Part shown: piece by piece, positions 9,161 through 16,032 of the stretch
Layout of the letters: each line of letters starts with the position of its first letter
Position numbering within the stretch: position 1 is the first letter of the stretch
From: an uncultured Veillonella sp.
GTDB lineage: Bacteria; Bacillota; Negativicutes; Veillonellales; Veillonellaceae
Direction of reading: 5' to 3'
Length of the DNA: 23,628 bases
Assembly: GCA_900556785.1 (NCBI GenBank)
Contig: USQK01000024.1
Coordinates: 1 to 23,628, forward strand
Made by a program: the position numbers and the translations under genes
The notes under the pieces: model-generated
Database searches by the model: none
The model's input: the letters and a program-made list of their open reading frames with translations, nothing else
What the model was told of the DNA's origin: nothing

Positions 9161-9207
9161 AAAATGGCCGTTGCCCAGAAGGAAATCCCATTGAGCAACG
9201 TGCCATT
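9161..9207 (-). terminator. Rho-independent terminator of secA
   Basis: On the minus strand AATGGC-A-CGTTGC (9207-9195) pairs with GCAACG-GCCATT (9174-9163), one bulged base, loop of about 20 nt, followed by TTTTTCTATTTT. It lies 9 bp after the secA stop and separates secA from prfB. Confidence 0.85.
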
Positions 9208-9215
9208 CACAAATC

Positions 9216-11651
9216 TTAATCTATGTTTTGTGGCTCCAACACATCTTCATGATGGGATTGTGCACCTTCTAAGTGATCAACTGGTTCTTCGATTTCTTGA
9301 ATCAATTGTGCACGAATTTTATATAATGCCATGATTGTCTCATCTTGAATAGCTGCAATCATGTTTTGGAACATATCGAAAGCTTCAAACTTATATTCTA
9401 CCAACGGATTCTTTTGACCATATGCACGGAGGCCAATACCTTCTCGTAGCATATCCATATTATCCAAATGTTCCATCCATTTATTATCAACAACGCGCAA
9501 CATAATCGCCTTTTCAAGTTGACTAAACATAGCCTCTCCAAGCATATCAACGCGATCTTGATACTCTTCATGAGCAATTTCTAATAAGCGTTCTAATAAG
9601 TCTTGACGACTATATTCTTCCATATCTTGAGAAGACATAATCTCCTCTGTTAAGAAATATTGACTTAAATGTTTATAGAGACCTTCATAATCCCATTCTT
9701 CTGGATAGAGCTTTTCATCAGCATAAGCATCTACAGATTCGGTAACAAGCTTGTCAATCATTTCATTAATTGTTTCACGCAAGGATTCGTTACGTAAAAT
9801 ACGACGTCGTTGTTCGTATAATACTTCACGTTGTTGATTCATAACATCATCATACTCGAGTACATATTTACGAATGTTATAGTTATGATCCTCTACTTTC
9901 TTTTGAGCACGTTCAATAGATTTAGTAATCAAAGAATGCTCGATAGGTTCATCCTCTTCCATACCAAGTTTATCCATGATACCTGTAATATTGTCAGCAC
10001 CAAAGATACGCATTAAGTCATCTTCTAATGATAAAAAGAATTGAGAAGAACCAGGATCCCCTTGACGACCAGCACGGCCGCGTAATTGATTATCGATACG
10101 TCGGCTTTCATGGCGTTCTGTCCCCAAAATTGCTAAACCACCTAGTTCTGGCACACCTTCTCCAAGAGTAATATCTGTACCGCGACCAGCCATATTAGTA
10201 GCGATTGTTACCATTCCCATTTGGCCAGCAGCTGCAACGATTTCTGCTTCTTGTTCATGATGTTTAGCATTCAATACTTTATGAGGTACACCTGCACGCA
10301 ACAACATGTCTGAAAGTTCTTCAGACTGTGTAATAGATGTAGTACCAATCAGAATAGGTTGCCCTATTTGGTGCCGTTCTACTGCATTTCGTACTACAGC
10401 ACGATATTTAGCAGCTTTAGTTTTGAAAATTTGATCAGGCAAATCCAACCGGATTAAAGGCTTATTTGGTGGAATTGGTATAACCTCTAATCCATAAATA
10501 TCGATAAATTCTTTTTCCTCTGTTTTAGCAGTACCTGTCATACCTGATAATTTATCATACATACGGAAATAGTTCTGGAATGTAACAGATGCTAAGGTTT
10601 GGCTTTCGCGTTCAACTTTCAAACCTTCTTTAGCCTCAATAGCCTGATGTAAACCATCAGAGTAACGGCGTCCAAACATCAAACGGCCCGTAAATTCATC
10701 GACGATAACAACTTCACCATCTTTAACTACATAGTCTGTATCACGATGCATCATAGCATAGGCACGCAAAGAAGCACCAAGCAAATGATTCAACTCGATA
10801 TTTTCTGCATCATATAGGTTTTCAACACCAAGCATTTTTTCAACCTTTGCGATGCCAGAATCTGTAGGGGCAATAGTTTTTTGTTTTTCATCGATAACAT
10901 AGTCTTCATCTTTTATAAGGTGAGGAACAATTTTAGCCAATTTATAATAATTATCAGTGGAACGTTGACCAGGGCCTGAGATAATTAATGGTGTTCTTGC
11001 TTCATCAATAAGAATGGAGTCTACTTCATCCACAATGGCATAATTCAATGGTCGTTGTACCATTTGAACAACATCGGTTACCATGTTATCGCGTAAATAG
11101 TCAAAACCAAACTCATTATTTGTACCATATGTAATATCACACGCATAGGCTTCTTTACGTTGATTAAAGTCAAGATTAGCCACAATAAGGCCCGTGGAAA
11201 GTCCTAAGAAATTATATAAACGTCCCATTTGCTCGCTATCACGAGTCGCCAAATAATCATTTACTGTTACAACGTGTACACCCTTACCGGTCAATGCATT
11301 CAAATATACGGGCAATGTAGCTACTAATGTTTTACCTTCACCAGTACGCATCTCCGCGATATTACCATTATGCAGGCAAATGCCCCCCATTAACTGTACA
11401 TCGAAATGACGCATGCCTAAAACGCGTTTAGATGCTTCACGAACTACAGCAAATGCTTCTGGCAATAGGTCGTCTAACGTTTCCCCTTTTTGCAAACGAC
11501 GTTTAAACTCATCAGTTTTTGCCACTAAGTTAGCATCACTTAATTTAATATAATTAGGTTCAATTTCATTAATATGATCTGCAATAGCACGCATTTTTTT
11601 AATTTCTTTTGCGTTATTATTGCCTAATAGCCTTTGTAAAAAGCTTAACAA
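9216..11651 (-). CDS. secA: Preprotein translocase ATPase SecA
   Basis: SecA drives post-translational protein export through SecYEG. Visible motifs: Walker A in MRTGEGKTL (about residue 100), VNDYLATRDSEQMG, the DEVD box in AIVDEVDSILIDEARTPLI, the helicase motif MAGRGTDITLG and GRAGRQGDPGSSQF. The frame extends to an ATG at 11675, but the AGAGGAG ribosome-binding site lies inside that extension; the TTG at 11651 (MLSFLQRLLGNN) is 8 nt after it and fits normal SecA N-termini, giving 811 residues. The protein ends in an acidic tail (EPVDHLEGAQSHHEDV) without the cysteine/histidine zinc motif that binds SecB or ribosomes in many SecA proteins. It is a single-gene unit with its own promoter and terminator. 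Confidence 0.97.
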   Translation of the reverse strand: MLSFLQRLLGNNNAKEIKKMRAIADHINEIEPNYIKLSDANLVAKTDEFKRRLQKGETLDDLLPEAFAVVREASKRVLGMRHFDVQLMGGICLHNGNIAEMRTGEGKTLVATLPVYLNALTGKGVHVVTVNDYLATRDSEQMGRLYNFLGLSTGLIVANLDFNQRKEAYACDITYGTNNEFGFDYLRDNMVTDVVQMVQRPLNYAIVDEVDSILIDEARTPLIISGPGQRSTDNYYKLAKIVPHLIKDEDYVIDEKQKTIAPTDSGIAKVEKMLGVENLYDAENIELNHLLGASLRAYAMMHRDTDYVVKDGEVVIVDEFTGRLMFGRRYSDGLHQAIEAKEGLKVERESQTLASVTFQNYFRMYDKLSGMTGTAKTEEKEFIDIYGLEVIPIPPNKPLIRLDLPDQIFKTKAAKYRAVVRNAVERHQIGQPILIGTTSITQSEELSDMLLRAGVPHKVLNAKHHEQEAEIVAAAGQMGMVTIATNMAGRGTDITLGEGVPELGGLAILGTERHESRRIDNQLRGRAGRQGDPGSSQFFLSLEDDLMRIFGADNITGIMDKLGMEEDEPIEHSLITKSIERAQKKVEDHNYNIRKYVLEYDDVMNQQREVLYEQRRRILRNESLRETINEMIDKLVTESVDAYADEKLYPEEWDYEGLYKHLSQYFLTEEIMSSQDMEEYSRQDLLERLLEIAHEEYQDRVDMLGEAMFSQLEKAIMLRVVDNKWMEHLDNMDMLREGIGLRAYGQKNPLVEYKFEAFDMFQNMIAAIQDETIMALYKIRAQLIQEIEEPVDHLEGAQSHHEDVLEPQNID

Positions 11652-11697
11652 ACAAATCACTCCTCTATAGGACATCTTACATTATTTTATCTAATTT

Positions 11698-11726
11698 ATT
11701 ATAACGAAAATGCCTTGAATAGTCAA
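11698..11726 (-). promoter_or_regulatory. Sigma-70/A-type promoter of secA
   Basis: Minus strand: TTGACT (11726-11721), 17-nt spacer, TATAAT (11703-11698). This is 5/6 and 6/6 to consensus with ideal spacing, placing the transcript start about 40 bp before the secA TTG. Confidence 0.88.
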
Positions 11727-11742
11727 AGAATTCAAGGCATTT
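11708..11742. repeat. Perfect 12-bp inverted repeat overlapping the secA promoter
   Basis: AAATGCCTTGAA (11708-11719) and TTCAAGGCATTT (11731-11742) are perfect inverted copies around an 11-nt centre. The -35 hexamer lies in the centre and one arm fills most of the promoter spacer. It could be an operator, or a second terminator for transcripts reading through from hpf, since the minus strand continues TTTTCGTT. Confidence 0.8.
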
Positions 11743-11769
11743 CACGATTATTTATAGGTTTTTATAAAA

Positions 11770-11801
11770 AAGGTGGATGACTCAAAATGGTCATCCACCT
11801 T
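11770..11801 (-). terminator. Rho-independent terminator after hpf
   Basis: A perfect 12-bp stem, AAGGTGGATGAC and GTCATCCACCTT, with an 8-nt loop. On the minus strand it is followed by a T-rich run (TTTTTT, then ATAAAAA). It ends the hpf transcript, about 65 bp after the stop. Confidence 0.9.
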
Positions 11802-11811
11802 AGTATAATAA

Positions 11812-11858
11812 TCGGCTGATTAAAAAAGTAGAAAGGAGTTAGGATTATTGTCAGCCGA
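11812..11858 (-). other. hpf 3' UTR stem-loop with an anti-Shine-Dalgarno-like loop
   Basis: Between the hpf stop and its terminator, TCGGCTGA (11858-11851) and TCAGCCGA (11819-11812) can form an 8-bp stem on the minus strand. Its 31-nt loop contains AACTCCTTTC, complementary to a GAAAGGAG ribosome-binding site. Together with the terminator it looks like a 3' UTR-derived small RNA. The pairing is visible; a regulatory role is inference. Confidence 0.5.
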
Positions 11859-11867
11859 CATTATAGG

Positions 11868-12395
11868 TTATTGTAATTCTGGCTCGATCAAGCCATAGAA
11901 TCCATCATGTCTACGATATACTACATTCATTGCTTCTGTTTCAGCATTGAAGAACATAAAGAAGTCATGACCAATAAGATTCATTTGTAAAATAGCTTCT
12001 TCTACATCCATAGGACGCACTGCAAAGCGTTTGCGTTTTACAACTTCGATAGCTTCTTCTTCTACAGGAGCCGCTAAAGCTTCTGGATGGAAAGCCTCTT
12101 GTTTTTTAAAGCGTTTAGCTAAACGAGTTTTATGTTTATGAATTTGACGTACGATTTTGTCTATTACCAAATCAATAGCAGCATACATATCATCGTTTGT
12201 TTCTACACCACGAAGAACAATTTTATTAACGAAGCATGTAAGTTCAACAGTAGATTTATCTTTTACAACGGATAAAACCGCTTGTGCATCTAACTCATCA
12301 TCGAAGTAACGAGTTAATTTGCTCAATCTCTTTTCGATGTATGCTCTTAAAGCATCTGTCACTTCAATGTTTTTACCTCTGATTGCTACTTTCAT
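11868..12395 (-). CDS. hpf: Ribosome hibernation promoting factor, long form
   Basis: Long HPF dimerises 70S ribosomes into inactive 100S particles in slow growth or stress. The 175-residue protein has the N-terminal ribosome-binding beta-alpha-beta fold (MKVAIRGKNIEVTDALRAYI to about residue 100, with the basic HKHKTRLAKRFKK helix). A short acidic linker follows, then the C-terminal dimerisation domain (KRKRFAVRPMDVEEAILQMN to GFYGLIEPE), the mark of the long form. AAAGGGTG lies before the ATG. It is a single-gene unit with its own promoter, a structured leader of about 130 nt and a terminator. Confidence 0.95.
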   Translation of the reverse strand: MKVAIRGKNIEVTDALRAYIEKRLSKLTRYFDDELDAQAVLSVVKDKSTVELTCFVNKIVLRGVETNDDMYAAIDLVIDKIVRQIHKHKTRLAKRFKKQEAFHPEALAAPVEEEAIEVVKRKRFAVRPMDVEEAILQMNLIGHDFFMFFNAETEAMNVVYRRHDGFYGLIEPELQ

Positions 12396-12422
12396 AAGTC
12401 AACACCCTTTCTAAAAATCATC

Positions 12423-12465
12423 CACGAGATACGAGTGTGTAGTATTTTTTTACTTATCTCTCGTG
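12423..12465 (-). repeat. Inverted repeat in the hpf leader
   Basis: On the minus strand CACGAGAGATA (12465-12455) can pair with TATCTCGTG (12431-12423) with a 2-nt bulge. It lies about 28 bp before the hpf start codon, between the mini-ORF and the gene. It could be a leader hairpin or a protein site. Confidence 0.55.
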
Positions 12466-12480
12466 TTATATTTAGTATTT

Positions 12481-12492
12481 CTACATCCACAT
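12481..12492 (-). CDS. Three-codon leader ORF (Met-Trp-Met) upstream of hpf
   Basis: ATG TGG ATG TAG at 12492-12481 is preceded by AGAGGAG with 6 nt spacing, as good a ribosome-binding site as any gene here has. It lies between the predicted hpf promoter and the hpf start. Such mini-ORFs can act through ribosome stalling or protection of the leader, and tryptophan is the only non-methionine codon. Whether it is translated cannot be seen; it could be chance. Confidence 0.35.
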   Translation of the reverse strand: MWM

Positions 12493-12537
12493 ATAAAACT
12501 CCTCTTTTTTTCAAAAAATTTTTATATTTTTTGTAGA

Positions 12538-12567
12538 ATTATAAATATTACTTTTAGTAGTAGTAAA
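12538..12567 (-). promoter_or_regulatory. Predicted promoter of hpf
   Basis: Minus strand TTTACT (12567-12562), 18-nt spacer, TATAAT (12543-12538). The -35 element follows straight on from the T-tract of the cold-shock gene terminator. Confidence 0.65.
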
Positions 12568-12597
12568 AAAACTCTGATATCATGCGATATCAGAGTT
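12568..12597 (-). terminator. Rho-independent terminator of the cold-shock gene
   Basis: Perfect 11-bp stem ACTCTGATATC / GATATCAGAGT (12571-12596) with a 4-nt loop, followed on the minus strand by a run of seven T. It lies about 40 bp after the csp stop. Confidence 0.9.
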
Positions 12598-12635
12598 TTA
12601 CTATATGTTGCTTTTATGTATTTTTTGGTATGTAA

Positions 12636-12833
12636 TTACGCTTTTACAACGTTAGCAGCTTGAGGGCCACGGTTACCATCAACGATATCAAACTCTACAT
12701 TTTGACCTTCTGTCAAAGATTTGAAACCTTCGTCTTGGATTGCAGAGTAATGTACGAATACATCGCTACCGTCTTCACGTTCTATAAAACCATAACCTTT
12801 TTCTGCGCTGAACCATTTTACTTTACCTAACAT
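12636..12833 (-). CDS. Cold-shock domain protein (CspA family)
   Basis: 65-residue single cold-shock domain protein, full family length. It binds single-stranded RNA and DNA and loosens RNA structure. RNP1 is visible as KGYGFIE (about 12-18) and RNP2 as VFVHYSAI (about 25-32), with the start MLGKVKWFSAEKG and the end GPQAANVVKA. The AGGAGGATG ribosome-binding site lies just before the ATG. It has its own promoter, a leader of about 50 nt with a tandem repeat, and a strong terminator, so it is monocistronic. Confidence 0.96.
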   Translation of the reverse strand: MLGKVKWFSAEKGYGFIEREDGSDVFVHYSAIQDEGFKSLTEGQNVEFDIVDGNRGPQAANVVKA

Positions 12834-12862
12834 GGTAACATCCTCCTAAAAATATATATATT

Positions 12863-12878
12863 GTCTTGCTGTCTTGCT
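12863..12878 (-). repeat. Tandem 8-nt repeat in the csp leader
   Basis: GTCTTGCT occurs twice in a row on the plus strand (AGCAAGAC twice in the transcript), right after the predicted transcription start of the cold-shock gene. It may be a leader control element; role unknown. Confidence 0.6.
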
Positions 12879-12888
12879 CTATATGTGT

Positions 12889-12917
12889 ATCATAACACAG
12901 CATGTATAAAATATCAA
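12889..12917 (-). promoter_or_regulatory. Promoter of the cold-shock gene
   Basis: Minus strand TTGATA (12917-12912), 17-nt spacer, TATGAT (12894-12889). The -10 box is centred in a TGTGT...ACACA inverted repeat. Confidence 0.8.
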
Positions 12918-12929
12918 ACAACAATATTT

Positions 12930-13298
12930 ACATTTTTAATGAATATACAAACACTAGAAATAAGAATATCATTTGCTGTAAATCTCAACAATCCCTATAT
13001 CTATACATGTTATAAATAATTATATACACCCTATAAATTAATTGTATATTTTTATAATCATAAAAATATGTGAATTAAAAATTATTATTTTAAAAAATGA
13101 CTGTATAAATTATTGTTATATCACAAATATTTATAGCAATAATCGTGTTTTTCAGATTAATCTACCCTGTAAATCTTTATACAAACTCTTTATAATTAAT
13201 AAATTCAGTCTAAAAGTTATCAAATATATTAATAGATATTAAGCTATACATATATAATAAAAATTAATATAAATAGATAGGTTAAATTTAATGTAAAA
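12930..13298. other. AT-rich intergenic stretch, no gene recognised
   Basis: About 370 bp of very AT-rich DNA between the csp promoter and the transporter terminator. I see no ribosome-binding-site-supported ORF, no clear hairpin and no RNA family. A 66-codon plus-strand frame inside has AT-biased composition and no family likeness. It could hold AT-rich protein-binding sites. Confidence 0.6.
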
Positions 13299-13336
13299 AA
13301 ACAGGAAGCAATTTCTAATTCTAGAATTTGCTTCCT
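13292..13336 (-). terminator. Rho-independent terminator of the amino acid ABC operon
   Basis: On the minus strand AGGAAGCAA pairs with TTGCTTCCT, extended inward by TTCTA/TAGAA across one mismatch (13303-13336), followed by GTTTTTTTACAT. It lies 13 bp after the ATPase gene stop. Confidence 0.9.
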
Positions 13337-13349
13337 ATAATTATATTAT

Positions 13350-14075
13350 TTAATCTAACAAAATTTTATCTAAGAATGATTTTGTTCTTTCATTGGTAGG
13401 TGCATCAAATACGCGTTCAGGTGTATTATCTTCTAAAATCAAGCCACCATCAACAAATAACACTCTATCCGCTACCTTTTTCGCAAAGCCCATTTCATGA
13501 GTAACGATGACCATCGTCATACCTTCCTCAGCTAAAGACTTCATAACATCTAGCACTTCACTAACCATTTCAGGATCAAGAGCTGAAGTAGGTTCATCAA
13601 AAAGCATTACTTTTGGTTTCATAGCTAAAGCACGAGCAATAGCAACACGCTGCTTTTGACCGCCTGACAAAGAATCAGGGTATGCATTGGCTTTATCCGC
13701 CAAGCCTACTCGATCAAGTAAAGCTTGACCTATCTTCTTAGCCTCTTCCATAGATGTTTTACGAACCTTAGTTTGTGCTAAGGTAAGGTTTTCCATAACT
13801 GTCATATGTGGGAACAAATTAAAGTTTTGGAATACCATTCCTACTTCAGCACGAACGTCATTTAACTTTTTCTTATCAGAAAGATCCATGCCATCTACGA
13901 TAACCTTACCAGATGTAGGTTCCTCTAAATAGTTCATAGTGCGCAGTACCGTACTTTTACCAGAACCAGAAGGGCCGATGATTACAACTACTTGACCTTG
14001 TTTAATATGTAAATTAATACCTTTTAGTACTTCATTTTTACCAAAAGATTTATGTACATTTTCTAATTTAATCAT
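13350..14075 (-). CDS. Polar amino acid ABC importer, ATP-binding protein (GlnQ-like)
   Basis: 241-residue cytoplasmic ATPase that powers uptake of polar amino acids by the adjacent permease and binding protein. Motifs: Walker A GPSGSGKST (about residue 34), Q-loop VFQNFNLFPH, signature LSGGQKQRVAIARALA, Walker B VMLFDEPTSALDPEM and switch histidine VTHEMGFA. The NFNLFPHMTVMENLTLA segment is typical of the GlnQ/HisP/ArtP group. The ATG overlaps the permease stop by 4 bp (ATGA). Substrate cannot be fixed from sequence. Confidence 0.94.
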   Translation of the reverse strand: MIKLENVHKSFGKNEVLKGINLHIKQGQVVVIIGPSGSGKSTVLRTMNYLEEPTSGKVIVDGMDLSDKKKLNDVRAEVGMVFQNFNLFPHMTVMENLTLAQTKVRKTSMEEAKKIGQALLDRVGLADKANAYPDSLSGGQKQRVAIARALAMKPKVMLFDEPTSALDPEMVSEVLDVMKSLAEEGMTMVIVTHEMGFAKKVADRVLFVDGGLILEDNTPERVFDAPTNERTKSFLDKILLD

Positions 14076-14728
14076 TTAATGCTATATTTCCTTTCAAGAT
14101 ATCCAACTAATTGTGAGATAGTCACTGTCATAATAAGGTAAATCACAGCAACCGTACCCCAGATTTCAAAGGATGCATAGGTTTTAGCAATGATTAATTG
14201 ACCACGACGTGTCAACTCCTCGAAACCGATAACAGAAACTAAAGAGGAATCTTTCAACATGGCAATAAATTCGTTCCCTAACGGAGGAATAATTGCTTTA
14301 AAAGCTTGAGGCATAATGATGTAACGCATGGTTTGTCCCCAAGTTAAACCAAGAGAACGACCAGCCTCCATTTGACCTTTATCAATAGATTGAATACCAG
14401 CACGGAAAATTTCAGATACATAAGCACCAGAGTTAATACTACATGCGGTAACAGCCGCAATATATGGATCAATCCGTTGACCTGTAATCATAGGCAAGGC
14501 AAAATAGATTAGGAAAATTTGCACCAGTAATGGTGTACCACGAATGATATCTACATAACATTTTGCAAGCAATCTAACTAATCTAAATTTAGATAAATTT
14601 GCTAAAGATACTAAAAGACCGATAAAAAAGCCACAACCTACAGACATGGCTGTAATTTCTACAGTCACTAGAGCACCTTGTAGCAAGAGCGGTAAATTAT
14701 CCGCAATTAACCCCCAATTAAAACTCAT
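14072..14728 (-). CDS. Polar amino acid ABC importer, permease (GlnP/HisM type)
   Basis: 218-residue inner-membrane permease of the His/Glu/Gln/Arg family. It shows about five hydrophobic segments (first near 13-40, last near 185-207) and the ATPase-coupling EAA loop (QMEAGRSLGLTWGQTMRYIIMPQA, residues about 115-140). Upstream, DIIRGTPLLVQIFLIYFALP is the usual family motif. AGGAGAGATT precedes the ATG. Only one permease gene is present, so it probably works as a homodimer. It starts 11 bp after the binding-protein gene. Confidence 0.94.
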   Translation of the reverse strand: MSFNWGLIADNLPLLLQGALVTVEITAMSVGCGFFIGLLVSLANLSKFRLVRLLAKCYVDIIRGTPLLVQIFLIYFALPMITGQRIDPYIAAVTACSINSGAYVSEIFRAGIQSIDKGQMEAGRSLGLTWGQTMRYIIMPQAFKAIIPPLGNEFIAMLKDSSLVSVIGFEELTRRGQLIIAKTYASFEIWGTVAVIYLIMTVTISQLVGYLERKYSIK

Positions 14729-14739
14729 AATCTCTCCTA

Positions 14740-15546
14740 TTATTTAAATTCTAAAACTACTGGCATATCAGCAGGTGTATCTACATTAAACCATTTTTTA
14801 TATAATGTATTAAATTCACCATCAGCCTTCATATCAGCAATTGCTTTATTAATTTCTTCTTGCAATGCTTTGTTATCCTTATTAATTGCTAAGCCCAAAT
14901 ATTCTTTAGTATTTGGATATGCCATAAATTTAATATGTTGATCAGGATGCTTAGTACTGTAATATTGAGCTACAGGTAAATCGATTACAGTTGCATCTAC
15001 TCCACTATTTTGTAATTCTAACAAAGCTTCATTACTATGGTCAAATTCTTTTACAGTAGTACCTTCAATTTTATGAGCTAAATCTGCACCAGTAGTACCT
15101 AATTGGGCTGCAATTTTTTTACCCTTTAAGTCATCAAGAGAATTCACAGCCGTTCCATCTTTATATACTACTGCTAAGGCATTTTCATAATAAGGAGAAG
15201 AAAATAATACTTTTTCACTTCTCGCTTTTGTAATGGTCATACCAGATGCAGCAACATCAATATCATGTGTGTTCAAAGCTGGAATCAAAGCATCAAAAGC
15301 TACATTTTTTAGCTCTACATCTTTATTAATACGCTTACCGATCGCACGAATCAATTCAATATCAAAACCTGTATAATCTTGAGTTTTTTCATCTTTAAAC
15401 TCAAATGGAACAAATGTAGCATTAGTGCCAACGACAAGTTTATTAGATGTAGGTTGATTAGAAGAACCACATCCACCAACTAAAGAAGCCGCCATCACTA
15501 ACATAAAACCGCCAAGAATTATTTTTTTTACTTTGCTATTTAACAT
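14740..15546 (-). CDS. Polar amino acid ABC importer, substrate-binding lipoprotein
   Basis: 268-residue lipoprotein of the family 3 solute-binding proteins. The N-terminus has a basic start, a hydrophobic core (ILGGFMLVMAASLV) and a lipobox VGGC, so the cysteine near residue 26 is the likely lipidated first residue. The mature domain shows NKLVVGTNATFVPFEF, GFDIELIRAIGKRI and SGMTITKARSEKVLFSSPYY, all typical of glutamine/arginine/cystine binders. First gene of the operon: GAGG lies 8 nt before the ATG and a near-consensus promoter lies about 45 bp further up. Glutamine is a reasonable guess for substrate but not proven. Confidence 0.94.
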   Translation of the reverse strand: MLNSKVKKIILGGFMLVMAASLVGGCGSSNQPTSNKLVVGTNATFVPFEFKDEKTQDYTGFDIELIRAIGKRINKDVELKNVAFDALIPALNTHDIDVAASGMTITKARSEKVLFSSPYYENALAVVYKDGTAVNSLDDLKGKKIAAQLGTTGADLAHKIEGTTVKEFDHSNEALLELQNSGVDATVIDLPVAQYYSTKHPDQHIKFMAYPNTKEYLGLAINKDNKALQEEINKAIADMKADGEFNTLYKKWFNVDTPADMPVVLEFK

Positions 15547-15587
15547 ATTATCAACCTCATTATTTTAACTTACTACTACTTTATAAT

Positions 15588-15616
15588 AGTATATAGATTA
15601 AGTATAATTATGTCAA
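15588..15616 (-). promoter_or_regulatory. Promoter of the amino acid ABC operon
   Basis: Minus strand TTGACA (15616-15611), 17-nt spacer, TATACT (15593-15588): a perfect -35 and a 5/6 -10. It lies downstream of the noncoding RNA terminator, so that RNA is not the leader of this operon. Confidence 0.87.
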
Positions 15617-15764
15617 TAATTTTGTATATAATTTTAGATGCAATCGCAAAATCTCTATATTTATATTTTAATTTTATACATTGTTTGTATAAATATTACG
15701 TTCATGTATAAAAACTTTCCCATAGTTAGTGGTTTTCTATAGATTTTATAATATACAACTGTAT

Positions 15765-15795
15765 AAAAAAAGCACATGAGAAAAGCCTCATGTGC
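15765..15795 (-). terminator. Rho-independent terminator of the noncoding RNA
   Basis: Minus strand GCACATGAG (15795-15787), loop GCTTTT, CTCATGTGC (15780-15772), then seven T (15771-15765). A perfect 9-bp stem. Confidence 0.93.
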
Positions 15796-16001
15796 CCCTA
15801 TACGGCTGACCTGGTCTTTGCCCCCACACTCGCCTGCTGGAAGGTTCGCTCATAAGTCCAAGACTCCCCACTACTACCTCTCTCGATTTTATCGGCAGGA
15901 CTTACACCTAAGCCGCACCATGCTCACAACCCTTTGGGCTGCTTATGTGGATCGTTTTGCCTGCGACTAGCCTCGACTTTCAACCACAGACCCGTATAGA
16001 C
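15765..16001 (-). ncRNA. Structured noncoding RNA of about 235 nt, family not certain
   Basis: A stand-alone RNA gene: promoter at 16004-16032, terminator at 15765-15795, no ORF with a ribosome-binding site, and clearly higher GC than the flanks. The predicted 5' end forms a closing helix with the end of the body: CTATACGG (15999-15992) with CCGTATAG (15805-15798). Further helices: GGTCT with AGACC next to it, CCACAT (15950-15945) with GTGTGG (15829-15824), a local hairpin GCAGCCC-AAA-GGGTTGT (15942-15926), and an 8-bp long-range helix GTAAGTCC (15905-15898) with GGACTTAT (15859-15852). That is multibranched, unlike the rod of typical 6S RNA. It lacks the signatures of RNase P, tmRNA and SRP RNA. 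Candidates are a 6S variant or the raiA-motif class of Firmicutes RNAs; I cannot decide between them. Confidence 0.8.
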
Positions 16002-16003
16002 GT

Positions 16004-16032
16004 ATTATAAAGAATAACAGTATTCATGTCTA
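16004..16032 (-). promoter_or_regulatory. Promoter of the noncoding RNA
   Basis: Minus strand TAGACA (16032-16027), 17-nt spacer, TATAAT (16009-16004). Start of transcription is predicted a few bases downstream, right at the closing helix of the RNA. Confidence 0.87.

Noticed and set aside
12463..12663. 66-codon plus-strand ORF across the hpf leader and csp end
   Set aside because: It spans a terminator, two promoter elements and the antisense of csp; low-complexity product.
12976..13176. CTGTAAATCT present twice in the AT-rich gap (12976-12985 and 13167-13176)
   Set aside because: Ten bases in very AT-rich DNA, without further copies or regular spacing; probably chance.
13042..13242. 66-codon plus-strand ORF in the AT-rich gap
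   Set aside because: Isoleucine-, asparagine- and lysine-rich low-complexity translation with no ribosome-binding site or family likeness.
15776..15970. 64-codon plus-strand ORF
   Set aside because: It lies antisense to the structured RNA, has no ribosome-binding site and its codons simply mirror the helices.
15765..16001. Structured RNA as a riboswitch for the amino acid transporter
   Set aside because: It ends in its own terminator about 150 bp before a separate strong promoter (15588-15616) for the transporter, so it is not in that leader.
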